Under the pieces are notes generated by a model. That model ran no database searches, was not told the origin of the DNA, and saw only the letters and a program-made list of their open reading frames with translations. A DNA stretch of 64,000 nt from contig NZ_JAJEWJ010000007.1 in NCBI RefSeq assembly GCF_020687765.1, forward strand, positions 62,001-126,000, in the 5' to 3' direction. Numbering within the stretch: the stretch's first letter is position 1; each line of letters begins with the position of its first letter. The translations under genes and the position numbers were made by a program. Positions 18,815 to 27,079 of the stretch are shown piece after piece. The DNA comes from Sphingobacterium sp. FBM7-1 (GTDB lineage Bacteria; Bacteroidota; Bacteroidia; Sphingobacteriales; Sphingobacteriaceae).

Positions 18815-20719
18815 ATGCGGCAGGCAGTAGAGGTACACTCGTTATTTACGGATTTCGATATCAGCTTATTTCGTGCCGGGAGGCACTTTAAATTGTACGA
18901 GAAATTCGGTTCGCACACCGTGACGTACCAGGGTAAGGAAGGCGTTCACTTTGCTGTCTGGGCACCCAATGCAGCATCGGTTTCCGTCGTTGGTAACTTC
19001 AACGGATGGAATCCGTATAGCCACTCGTTATATGTTCGCTGGGACAGTAGTGGTATTTGGGAGGGATTTATTGAAGGATTGGAATTAGGAGAGGTATACA
19101 AGTACCATATCCATTCGAATACCGGTGAACATCTCGAAAAGGCAGATCCATTTGCGTTGGTGAACGAACAACCACCGCACACCGCCTCGATAGTCGGTAC
19201 TACGTGGTTCCAATGGTCGGACGAGGCGTGGATGCGCGAAAGACAACAGCACAACGCGCTCGATAGACCTTTTTCAGTATACGAGATGCACATTGGGTCT
19301 TGGTCGCGCGACCCCTCCAATCCCGAACGTTTTCTGAACTATCGGGAGGTTGCCGATAAATTGGTTCCTTACCTTACAGAAATGGCATTTACACATGTGG
19401 AGTTTATGCCCATCATGGAGCATCCTTTTTATCCTTCCTGGGGATACCAGATTACGGGTTATTTTGCCGCATCCTCCCGTTATGGAAGTCCCCAAGATTT
19501 GATGTGCCTTATCGAAAGCCTACATAAAAATAATATTGGTGTTATTTTAGATTGGGTGCCATCCCATTTTCCGGGAGATGCCCACGGCTTATATAAGTTT
19601 GATGGCTCCCATCTTTTTGAACACGAAGACCCGCGCAAAGGATTTCATCCCGATTGGAAATCGTATATTTTTAATTATGGACGAAATGAAGTGCGTTCTT
19701 TCTTGATTTCGAATGCTTTTTTTTGGTTAGATCGGTATCATATCGACGGTTTACGCGTAGATGCTGTAGCCTCTATGCTTTATCTGGACTATTCCCGCGA
19801 GGAAGGGCAATGGATACCGAACGAATACGGCGGAAGGGAAAATTTAGAGGCCGTTCATTTTCTGAAGGAATTGAATGAGGCGGTATATGCCCATTTTCCG
19901 GATGTGCAGACGATAGCGGAGGAGTCAACCTCTTGGCCAGGGGTAAGCAGGCCAACATTTGAGAATGGATTGGGTTTTGGGATGAAATGGATGATGGGCT
20001 GGATGCACGATACGTTGAACTATTTTAAGGAAGATCCCATCAACCGCCGTTATCATCACGATAAGATGACGTTTGGAACCGTGTATGGTTTCCATGAGAA
20101 CTTTATGCTCCCTTTATCACACGATGAAGTGGTACATGGTAAGCAATCGCTTATTTATAAAATGCCAGGGGATGAATGGCAGAAGTTTGCAAACCTACGC
20201 GCGCTCTATCTTTATATGTATACCTTCGTAGGAACGAAGCTGTTATTTATGGGCGGAGAGTTTGGGCAAACAGCCGAATGGAACGTCAACCAGTCGCTCG
20301 ATTGGCATCTCACACAATTCGAACCACACCGAGGTATACAACAATTTGTGAAAGACCTTAACCTGTTGTATCGGGCAGAGCCCGCGTTATATGAGCGCGG
20401 CTTTAGTCCCGAGGGTTTTCAGTGGATCGAATTCGGCGACAAGGAAAATAGTGTGTTTGCTTATTTACGTCGCGGGAATACCGTTTCCGATCTGCTATTG
20501 GTTGTACTTAATCTTACACCGCTTGTTCGGGACTATCGTCTCGGCGTTCCGGCCGCCGGTTCTTGGGAGGTGATCCTTAATTCAGACGATACATCCTATT
20601 ACGGAAGCGGGGTGTCGCAACAAACAGCGCATTCCCAAGAAATAGACTGGATGGGCTATGCAGCTTCCATCACACTTAAATTGCCGCCACTAGGCGGGTT
20701 AGTCCTTAAACAAGTTTAA
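18815..20719 (+). CDS. glgB: 1,4-alpha-glucan branching enzyme GlgB
   Basis: A 634-residue GH13 enzyme that makes the alpha-1,6 branches of glycogen. An N-terminal CBM48 domain (VHFAVWAPNAASVSVVGNFNGW) precedes the catalytic barrel. The four GH13 blocks are seen: DWVPSHF, DGLRVDAVASML (nucleophile Asp), TIAEESTSWPG (acid Glu) and LPLSHDEVVHGK. The short N-terminus resembles compact branching enzymes without the extra N1 domain. It lies between the GH31 gene and glgA. Confidence 0.96.
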   Translation: MRQAVEVHSLFTDFDISLFRAGRHFKLYEKFGSHTVTYQGKEGVHFAVWAPNAASVSVVGNFNGWNPYSHSLYVRWDSSGIWEGFIEGLELGEVYKYHIHSNTGEHLEKADPFALVNEQPPHTASIVGTTWFQWSDEAWMRERQQHNALDRPFSVYEMHIGSWSRDPSNPERFLNYREVADKLVPYLTEMAFTHVEFMPIMEHPFYPSWGYQITGYFAASSRYGSPQDLMCLIESLHKNNIGVILDWVPSHFPGDAHGLYKFDGSHLFEHEDPRKGFHPDWKSYIFNYGRNEVRSFLISNAFFWLDRYHIDGLRVDAVASMLYLDYSREEGQWIPNEYGGRENLEAVHFLKELNEAVYAHFPDVQTIAEESTSWPGVSRPTFENGLGFGMKWMMGWMHDTLNYFKEDPINRRYHHDKMTFGTVYGFHENFMLPLSHDEVVHGKQSLIYKMPGDEWQKFANLRALYLYMYTFVGTKLLFMGGEFGQTAEWNVNQSLDWHLTQFEPHRGIQQFVKDLNLLYRAEPALYERGFSPEGFQWIEFGDKENSVFAYLRRGNTVSDLLLVVLNLTPLVRDYRLGVPAAGSWEVILNSDDTSYYGSGVSQQTAHSQEIDWMGYAASITLKLPPLGGLVLKQV

Positions 20720-20720
20720 T

Positions 20721-22133
20721 ATGCATGTAATACATTTAAGTGTGGAATGTTTTCCGCTGGCAAAAGTGGGTGGGTTGGCCGATGTGGTAGGGGCACTGCC
20801 CCGATACCAACGTAAGCTCGGCATGGATGCCTGGGTGGTATGTCCGTACTACGATAAGCCGTTTACACAGGAACACGACTTTTCGACCGTTGCAAAAGGT
20901 TCCTTTTTTCAGGGTTCAGAAGAATTGCAATATGAAATAAGGAAGGAAACCGCGGATAGCTTAGGCTTCCCCTTATATTTGATCCATATTCCGGGTAAAT
21001 TAGATCGGGAAGACGTATATTGTTATCCCGATGAAGCCGAGCAATGGATTGCTTTCCAACATGCTTTTTTACACTGGTTAAAGAGCAGTCGGATTATGCC
21101 CGATGTCATTAACTGTCATGACCACCATGTAGGTTTGATCCCGTTCTTAACGAAGTATGCGGATGGTTTTGAGATGTTTGCATCTGTAAAAACGGTGTTC
21201 ACCGTACATAATGGTCAATATCAAGGCTGGATGAGCTGGAATAAGGGTATCCTACTACCTCCCTTTGACACCTGGAAATGGGGGTTGTTGGATTGGGATG
21301 GTCTTATTAATCCTTTAGCGACAGCAATTAAGTGCTGCGATGCTTTTACCACCGTTAGTACCGGCTATCTGCAAGAATTATACACGCAGGCGAATGGATT
21401 GGAAAGCTTATTCTCTTCGGAAGCAGCGAAAGGCTATGGTATAGTCAACGGTATCGACGACGTCTACTGGAATCCCGCAGAAGATAAATTGATCGCGGTA
21501 AATTACGATGTCGATTCGAGCAAAGAAGGGAAAATGAAAAATAAGAAAGCATTCTGTGAAAAGTACGGTTTAGATGATAGGTTGCCTTTGTTGACATATA
21601 TCGGGCGTTTTGCAGTAGAGAAAGGGGCAGATTTGCTTCCGGAAATTGTGGCAACTATTTTTTCGAATACAGAAAATAAAATAAGTATATTTATACTAGG
21701 TTCAGGCGATGTCCAGATTCAAGCTAATTTACAAGCTTTACTAGCCGCATATCCCGGTCGTTTAGCGACATTCTTTGGTTATAATGAAGGGTTGGCACAC
21801 GAAGTATATGCCGCAGCAGATATGATTTTGATGCCATCGCGAGTCGAGCCCTGTGGATTAAATCAATTGTATGCGATGAAATACGGCACTATTCCGGTGG
21901 TTCGTGGCATAGGTGGACTAAAAGACACGGTGCGGGATGTAAGCGAGAAGAACGGTTATGGCTTCGTCTTCCAGAACGCTGTTCTGGAAGATGCGGTTTC
22001 GGCCATCGAGCGAGCCTTAGATTATATCGGACAACGTGGAAAAATGCAAAGGGTTCGAAGAAAGGAAATGAAGTTGGATTTTTCTTGGGATAAATCCGCT
22101 CAACAGTATATCGATTTGTATAACCGGTTATAA
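20721..22133 (+). CDS. glgA: Glycogen synthase GlgA (GT5)
   Basis: A 470-residue GT5 glucosyltransferase using ADP-glucose. The N-terminal substrate motif KVGGLADVVGALP is intact, and the C-terminal nucleotide-binding half carries YIGRFAVEKGADLLPE, MPSRVEPCGLNQLYAMKYGT and VRGIGGLKDTV, which contain the GT5 catalytic Glu. The start codon lies one base after the glgB stop, indicating coupling. GlgC downstream supplies the donor. Confidence 0.96.
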   Translation: MHVIHLSVECFPLAKVGGLADVVGALPRYQRKLGMDAWVVCPYYDKPFTQEHDFSTVAKGSFFQGSEELQYEIRKETADSLGFPLYLIHIPGKLDREDVYCYPDEAEQWIAFQHAFLHWLKSSRIMPDVINCHDHHVGLIPFLTKYADGFEMFASVKTVFTVHNGQYQGWMSWNKGILLPPFDTWKWGLLDWDGLINPLATAIKCCDAFTTVSTGYLQELYTQANGLESLFSSEAAKGYGIVNGIDDVYWNPAEDKLIAVNYDVDSSKEGKMKNKKAFCEKYGLDDRLPLLTYIGRFAVEKGADLLPEIVATIFSNTENKISIFILGSGDVQIQANLQALLAAYPGRLATFFGYNEGLAHEVYAAADMILMPSRVEPCGLNQLYAMKYGTIPVVRGIGGLKDTVRDVSEKNGYGFVFQNAVLEDAVSAIERALDYIGQRGKMQRVRRKEMKLDFSWDKSAQQYIDLYNRL

Positions 22134-22143
22134 ATGTAATGAT

Positions 22144-23415
22144 ATGGCACACAAAGTAGTATCGATTGTATTGGGAGGAGGACGCGGAACACGCCTTTTT
22201 CCATTGACAGAACAGCGCTCTAAGCCAGCAGTTCCTATTGCCGGAAAATATCGTTTAGTCGATATTCCCATCTCCAATTGTCTGAATTCCGGCTATAACA
22301 AGATCTTCGTCTTAACACAGTTTAATTCGGCGTCGTTAAATCAGCACATCAAAAACTCCTACAATTTTAGCATTTTTAGTAAAGGTTTTGTGGATATCCT
22401 GGCCGCTGAACAGACTATCGAAGGGGATCGCTGGTATGAAGGCACAGCAGATGCTGTCCGCCGCACGCAACGTTATTTATACAACGTTGACTATGATTAT
22501 GTCTTGATATTATCAGGCGATCAACTTTATCAAATGGATTATTCGTCGATTATCGATTTCCATGTGGAAAACGGGGGCGATGTTACCATCGCGACCATTC
22601 CGGTCAATTCGAAAGATGCCACAGCCTTCGGGATTTTAAAAGCAAACGAAGAGAATGAGATTACGTCATTTACCGAAAAGCCAGATAGCGAAGAAGTGTT
22701 AAAGTGGTCGTCGGAGGTCTCAGAAGATATGCAACGACGTGGAAGGCTTTATCTGGCATCGATGGGAATTTACGTGTTCTCCAAAAATGTATTGCGTAAG
22801 ATGCTCACCGAGAATCCCGGAATGGATTTCGGAAAGGAGATTATTCCAGATGCCATCGAAAGTCTAAAAGTGCTTAGCTACCAATTTGACGGATATTGGA
22901 CAGATATCGGTACCATTCGTTCCTTCTTTGATGCCAATATCGGATTGACGGATGATGTGCCGGACTTCAACTTATTCGACGAACCTGTTTTCACCCGTGC
23001 ACGGATGTTGCCGCCTTCCAAAATCTCCGGAACGACACTAAACCATACTATCGTTGCCGACGGCTGTATCCTGAATGGTGATAAGTTGGAACGCTCGGTG
23101 ATCGGTGTACGCTCCAGAATCGGTAAAGGCACTGTCATTAAAGCAACGTATATGATGGGGGGCGATCATTACGAACAACTGGAAGAAGTGCTCACGTTGG
23201 GTAACACCCAGCAGCCTCCTCCGATAGGTGTAGGCGAACGATGTTATATTGAGAATGCTATCCTCGATAAAAATTGCCGAATTGGGAATGATGTGCGCAT
23301 AAAAGGTGGATCGAATTTACCTGATGGTGATTTTCAAAACTATGCTATACGTGATGGCATCGTGGTTGTCAAGCGCGATGCAATTATTCCGAACGGAGCA
23401 ACTATTGGTTTTTAA
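22144..23415 (+). CDS. glgC: Glucose-1-phosphate adenylyltransferase GlgC
   Basis: A 423-residue enzyme that makes ADP-glucose from glucose-1-phosphate and ATP, the committed step of bacterial glycogen synthesis. The nucleotidyltransferase signature GGGRGTRLFPLTEQRSKP is at the N-terminus, followed by the WYEGTADAVRR block. The C-terminal part is the left-handed beta-helix involved in allosteric control. Last gene of the GH31-glgB-glgA-glgC run; no clear terminator follows before the next promoter. Confidence 0.97.
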   Translation: MAHKVVSIVLGGGRGTRLFPLTEQRSKPAVPIAGKYRLVDIPISNCLNSGYNKIFVLTQFNSASLNQHIKNSYNFSIFSKGFVDILAAEQTIEGDRWYEGTADAVRRTQRYLYNVDYDYVLILSGDQLYQMDYSSIIDFHVENGGDVTIATIPVNSKDATAFGILKANEENEITSFTEKPDSEEVLKWSSEVSEDMQRRGRLYLASMGIYVFSKNVLRKMLTENPGMDFGKEIIPDAIESLKVLSYQFDGYWTDIGTIRSFFDANIGLTDDVPDFNLFDEPVFTRARMLPPSKISGTTLNHTIVADGCILNGDKLERSVIGVRSRIGKGTVIKATYMMGGDHYEQLEEVLTLGNTQQPPPIGVGERCYIENAILDKNCRIGNDVRIKGGSNLPDGDFQNYAIRDGIVVVKRDAIIPNGATIGF

Positions 23416-23420
23416 AAGTA

Positions 23421-23446
23421 AATAAAAGGTATTTTTGTCTTTTATT
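23421..23446. promoter_or_regulatory. Operator-like inverted repeat upstream of the Rrf2-type gene
   Basis: The 26-base element has 8-base perfect outer arms (AATAAAAG/CTTTTATT) around an imperfect centre (GTA, TTTT, TGT). It overlaps a possible -7 box TATTTTTG (23430-23437) and lies about 46 nt upstream of the ATG at 23493. The same element, with a perfect centre, recurs before the flavohemoprotein gene at 23945. Confidence 0.75.
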
Positions 23447-23456
23447 ATTTGTTTTG

Positions 23457-23464
23457 TAGTTTTG
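23457..23464 (+). promoter_or_regulatory. -7 box of the Rrf2-type regulator gene
   Basis: TAGTTTTG matches TAnnTTTG, 28 nt before the ATG at 23493. The operator-like repeat at 23421-23446 covers the region upstream of it. Confidence 0.5.
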
Positions 23465-23492
23465 CCTGTGGAAACTGTTTTGGATATCATTG

Positions 23493-23930
23493 ATGGGTTT
23501 TTTTTCTAAGACATGCGAATACGCCTTGCGGGCTGTGATGTATATTGCGGCACAATCCAGCGATGGGAGAAAGGTAGGGATTAAAGAGGTAGCAGATAGA
23601 ATCAATTCCCCAGCGCACTTTTTAGGGAAAATCTTACAAAATCTAAGCAAAGAAGGCCTTATTCAGTCTACAAAGGGGCCACAGGGCGGATTTTATATTG
23701 AGCCTGATGGATTAAAAAGACCTCTGGCCGATATCGTAATCGCTATCGAAGGCACACGGTTTCTAAATGGATGCGGCATGGGATTGAGCTATTGCTCCCA
23801 GGAAAATCCTTGTCCATTGCACGATGATTTCAAAGAGATTCGTGCTCGGCTCAATATCATGCTACACAAGACAACTATCGGACAGTTTAATGAGAAATTG
23901 ATCCAAGGTGTATTGACTTTAAACAAGTGA
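23493..23930 (+). CDS. Rrf2-family transcriptional regulator (NsrR-like)
   Basis: A 145-residue winged-helix regulator with the Rrf2 N-terminus (TCEYALRAVMYIA) and the recognition region KGPQGGFYIEPD. Three cysteines in CGMGLSYCSQENPC (C-x6-C-x5-C) are placed as in [Fe-S]-binding members such as NsrR and IscR, so it may sense nitric oxide or redox state. ATG 23493 is preferred over the TTG at 23490. The gene directly precedes a flavohemoprotein and shares its operator-like repeat, which supports NO sensing and autoregulation; this is inference. Confidence 0.88.
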   Translation: MGFFSKTCEYALRAVMYIAAQSSDGRKVGIKEVADRINSPAHFLGKILQNLSKEGLIQSTKGPQGGFYIEPDGLKRPLADIVIAIEGTRFLNGCGMGLSYCSQENPCPLHDDFKEIRARLNIMLHKTTIGQFNEKLIQGVLTLNK

Positions 23931-23944
23931 TTTTTTTTAACCCT

Positions 23945-23968
23945 ATAAAAGACATTTTTGTCTTTTAT
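23945..23968. promoter_or_regulatory. Operator-like perfect inverted repeat upstream of the flavohemoprotein gene
   Basis: Arms ATAAAAGACA and TGTCTTTTAT form a perfect 10-base inverted repeat with a TTTT spacer, ending 15 nt before the ATG at 23984. A weak -7-like CATTTTTG lies inside it. It matches the repeat at 23421-23446 at all but three or so positions, so both are likely bound by the Rrf2-type regulator encoded between them. Confidence 0.8.
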
Positions 23969-23983
23969 TAATATCATCATATA

Positions 23984-25192
23984 ATGACAACAGAACAAAA
24001 GCAGTTGATTTCAGGCACCGTTCCTATCTTGCGTGAACACGGCGTTGCGTTAACCTCTCACTTCTACCAACGCATGTTTACCCATAATCCTGAGTTGAAG
24101 CATATCTTCAATATGGGAAACCAGAAGAACAACAAACAACAGCAAGCATTGGCGATGGCGGTATTGGCTTATGCGGAGCATATCGAAAATCCTTCTGTAT
24201 TGCTACCGGTCGTAGATAGTATAGGGCATAAGCACACCAGTTTGGATATTCGTCCCGAACATTATGCAATTGTAGGCCGGCATCTCATCGCTTCTATTGC
24301 AGAAGTATTGGGAGACGCTGCCACACCCGAATTGTTGGAGGCGTGGACACAGGCATACCAGCAGCTAGCGAGCCTTATGAGTGGCCATGAGCAGAAGCTA
24401 TACGATGTGCAAACCAACCAACGTGGTGGATGGAGCGGATGGCGACCTTTCACCGTGAAGCGGAAAGTAAAAGAAAGCGAAGAAATAACATCTTTCTACC
24501 TTTATCCGACGGATGGGGGCGAGGTATCGAAATACCTAGCCGGGCAATATATCAGTTTACGCTTGTTTCTTCCCGAGCTTAACTTGCTACAACCGCGCCA
24601 GTACAGTATTTCTTGTGCACCAAATCACGGCTACTACCGTATTTCGGTAAAACGCGAACGGAAGCCACAGCATGCAGATGGAATGATCAGTAATCGATTA
24701 CATGATCATGTGAACGAGGGAGATACGGTAGAGCTCACCGCGCCGGCGGGGACATTTGTATTAAAAGAGGAAGAACAGGCAAGACCAAAAGTATTTATTA
24801 GCGGTGGCGTTGGGCAGACTCCTTTAATGGCTATGTTGGAAAGTCTAGTTTCGAAAGATGTAGCTGGATTTCCAATCACTTGGGTCCATGGTTGCCGGAA
24901 TGAGGCCGTACATGCCTTCAAAGACCGTATAGCAGAATTGGGAGCCGTTCATAACCAAGTGAAGCGGCATATCTTTTACGAGAATGTACAGCATGGGTTG
25001 GATAATGCACATGCTGGCATGGTCGATTTAGGAGAGATCGAAAAAGACGTCTTACTAGACAACGCAGCTTACTATATCTGTGGCCCGTCTCCTTTTATTA
25101 CCAAACACTACACCTATCTGCGAGAAAAGGGAGTGGCGACGGAAGCCATACATTTTGAAGAATTTGGTCCGGCATCATTACAATTCAATTAA
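23984..25192 (+). CDS. hmp: Flavohemoprotein, nitric oxide dioxygenase
   Basis: A 402-residue three-domain enzyme that converts nitric oxide and oxygen to nitrate. The globin domain (about 1-140) keeps the distal Tyr28 (SHFYQRMF), Phe42 and the proximal His84 in the KHTS motif. The FAD domain has RQYSIS and the NAD(P)H-binding domain has GGVGQTPLMAML. The C-terminus ends in the usual EEFGP block. Encoded next to the Rrf2-type regulator and preceded by its candidate operator; a hairpin terminator follows. Confidence 0.95.
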   Translation: MTTEQKQLISGTVPILREHGVALTSHFYQRMFTHNPELKHIFNMGNQKNNKQQQALAMAVLAYAEHIENPSVLLPVVDSIGHKHTSLDIRPEHYAIVGRHLIASIAEVLGDAATPELLEAWTQAYQQLASLMSGHEQKLYDVQTNQRGGWSGWRPFTVKRKVKESEEITSFYLYPTDGGEVSKYLAGQYISLRLFLPELNLLQPRQYSISCAPNHGYYRISVKRERKPQHADGMISNRLHDHVNEGDTVELTAPAGTFVLKEEEQARPKVFISGGVGQTPLMAMLESLVSKDVAGFPITWVHGCRNEAVHAFKDRIAELGAVHNQVKRHIFYENVQHGLDNAHAGMVDLGEIEKDVLLDNAAYYICGPSPFITKHYTYLREKGVATEAIHFEEFGPASLQFN

Positions 25193-25199
25193 TAATCTG

Positions 25200-25230
25200 A
25201 AAAGCTTTCCAACATACCGGAAAGCTTTTT
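25200..25230 (+). terminator. Intrinsic terminator after hmp
   Basis: Inverted repeat AAAAGCTTTCC/GGAAAGCTTTT with an eight-base loop, followed by a T-run. Confidence 0.85.
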
Positions 25231-25278
25231 TCAAATAGATGTGGTATAGTCTACATTTATTGCTTCCTTTGTCGCAAA

Positions 25279-26559
25279 ATGGACAGAAATAAGATTATCA
25301 AACAGCATTATTGGAAACTTGCAATCGTTTCCATGGGGATAGCTTTGGTGTGTTGTTTATTGGCCTACACACTAAAGCATGCTACAGAATGGCTGGAAAT
25401 AACAGCGTTGGAATGGATTTTCAATACAAATATCTGGCTTTTCCTTTTGTTCCCGAGTATAGGCATTACCGCGATTTATTTTTTACGCAAATGGTTGTTC
25501 CACAACCGCAAGAATAAAGGCCTCACCGAAATTTTCAAAACGCTGGACGACAGAAAGGATCATCTCCCATTATTTAAGATACCTTCCCATTATATCAATG
25601 GTTTTTTAACGGTCGTTTTTGGGGGATCGACTGGTGTGGAGGTATCTACGGTGGTGGCTACGGCATCCATCGGCAATGCCGTTTATGAAAAGGAATTTGC
25701 CGCTAAGATGTACAAACGGGAATTGATCTGTGCGGGGGTAACGGCCGGTGTAGCCGTATTGTTCGGAAGCCCGTTTGCAGGTTGGCTTTTTGCCATGGAA
25801 GTGATCGCCAGAAAAGTCAGTAAAACCCTCGTTTTAGCATGCACAACAGCTGCGGTCGTCGCGGGCACATTTGTTTACTTTTTTGATAATCGTCCGTTTT
25901 TCACCTATGTCATTCAAGATTGGTATACGGCTGCTTTACCTTTTTTTATTGTACTAAGCGTGTTGTGCGGACTGTTGTCTATCTATTTTACGTTGTTGGT
26001 AACGCGTATTAAAACTTTTTTTTCGCGAATCAATAACAATTTTATACGCGTTAATCTCGGTGCACTAATTGTCGGGAGCCTGATTTTTTGTTTTCCGTTG
26101 CTTTACGGTGATAGCTATCACGGACTGAAGGAGTTGATCCATACCGCAATGACAGGCGGAGAGCTATCTTTCGGAATACTTCTTGTTATCGCTCTGTTGA
26201 AGCCTCTTGCAGCTTCCCTAACCTTAGGTGCTGGAGGAGATGGAGGTGTTTTTGCACCCAGTATCGTCGCAGGCGCCTTATTAGGGTTGGGATTCGCCAT
26301 AGGTTGCAATACGTACTTCGGTACTGATCTCGTTCTTTTCAATTTCGCACTCGCGGGAGCTGCGGCCACATTGTCGGCTTCTATTTATGCGCCATTTACC
26401 GCTCTTTTTTTAGTGTGCGGATTGGTGTCTAATGGGTTTGAACTGTTTATCCCTATTTTGATTGTCAGTTTTGTAGCAAAGTACGCGGCACAGAAGATAT
26501 TGCCTTATAACGCCTACACGTATGATCAATTTTTGGCGAAGCGGAGGGTAGTGGGATAA
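25279..26559 (+). CDS. ClC-family chloride channel/transporter-like membrane protein
   Basis: A 426-residue polytopic protein of the ClC family. The region matching the GREGP selectivity motif reads GVEVS (in GGSTGVEVSTVVATA); the gating Glu is kept but the Arg and Pro are changed. The GxFAP motif is present (DGGVFAPS). The N-terminal GSGIP loop is not recognisable. About ten hydrophobic segments are visible. It stands alone between the hmp terminator and the PUL leader. The altered ion-pathway motif leaves the transported ion uncertain. Confidence 0.85.
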   Translation: MDRNKIIKQHYWKLAIVSMGIALVCCLLAYTLKHATEWLEITALEWIFNTNIWLFLLFPSIGITAIYFLRKWLFHNRKNKGLTEIFKTLDDRKDHLPLFKIPSHYINGFLTVVFGGSTGVEVSTVVATASIGNAVYEKEFAAKMYKRELICAGVTAGVAVLFGSPFAGWLFAMEVIARKVSKTLVLACTTAAVVAGTFVYFFDNRPFFTYVIQDWYTAALPFFIVLSVLCGLLSIYFTLLVTRIKTFFSRINNNFIRVNLGALIVGSLIFCFPLLYGDSYHGLKELIHTAMTGGELSFGILLVIALLKPLAASLTLGAGGDGGVFAPSIVAGALLGLGFAIGCNTYFGTDLVLFNFALAGAAATLSASIYAPFTALFLVCGLVSNGFELFIPILIVSFVAKYAAQKILPYNAYTYDQFLAKRRVVG

Positions 26560-26582
26560 ACGCATTGTTTTTTTGACTATGA

Positions 26583-26618
26583 GGGGGGCAAATCCATAAT
26601 TTATAAGGGGGAATATAG
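26583..26618 (+). promoter_or_regulatory. Shared G-box element, copy 1
   Basis: Two G-runs (26583-26588 and 26607-26611) flank AATCCATAATTTATAA. The element closely matches the one at 55784-55815, which reads AATCCGTAAATTATA between two G-runs. Similar spacing to a downstream -7 box (220 and 234 nt) suggests a common regulator, possibly the hybrid two-component protein at the window end. Confidence 0.5.
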
Positions 26619-26802
26619 TAAAAGGTAACAAACCCATATATACATGAAATGATCCGAAAACCCCGGTAATGATATCTTTTACGTCGAAATTATTTTTGCC
26701 GGCGATGACAAAAAGTCTATTTTTGAGCCCCTAGGAAGAGAAAAATAAAAATACCCCCCATTTAATATTGATTTATGCCTCACGACAAACACATGGTCGT
26801 TG

Positions 26803-26810
26803 TATCTTTG
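26803..26810 (+). promoter_or_regulatory. -7 box of the first PUL operon
   Basis: TATCTTTG matches TAnnTTTG and continues as TATCTTTGAAT. Seventeen bases upstream lies TTTATGCCTCACGA; the same pair of elements with the same 17-base gap occurs at 55986-56025 before the exbB operon. Confidence 0.7.
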
Positions 26811-27079
26811 AATTGTTGATTTTGTTTTAACCAATATTAAATCATCTGACATTTTATCTGAGGAATTTATAAGTAACGGTGTAGTCCTATTTTTAAAGTA
26901 CTCATAAAAAAATAGCTCGGATTTTCAGAAGCATGAGGGATCGTAATGATGGAGATTTGCTGAGGGGAAAAAACTAGTCAATAAACCATAAAGCAAAATA
27001 TATTTTATGGTTAACAAATGTGTAAGAAGGATAAGTGATGTGAAACAATAGAATTAATATAAATAAACCTATTATTAAA

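Larger units (their letters stand above)
26560..27079 (+). other. Non-coding leader of the first PUL operon
   Basis: No gene is seen here. The stretch holds the shared G-box (26583-26618), the -7 box (26803-26810) with its conserved upstream element TTTATGCCTCACGA (26772-26785), and about 260 nt of transcribed leader. An inverted repeat with 9-base arms (AACCATAAA 26984-26992, TTTATGGTT 27004-27012) lies 68 nt before the susC start. Confidence 0.7.

Noticed and set aside
26583..26618. The G-rich element as a quadruplex or replication site
   Set aside because: Only two G-runs per element and no origin genes nearby; the match to a second promoter region makes a regulator site more likely.
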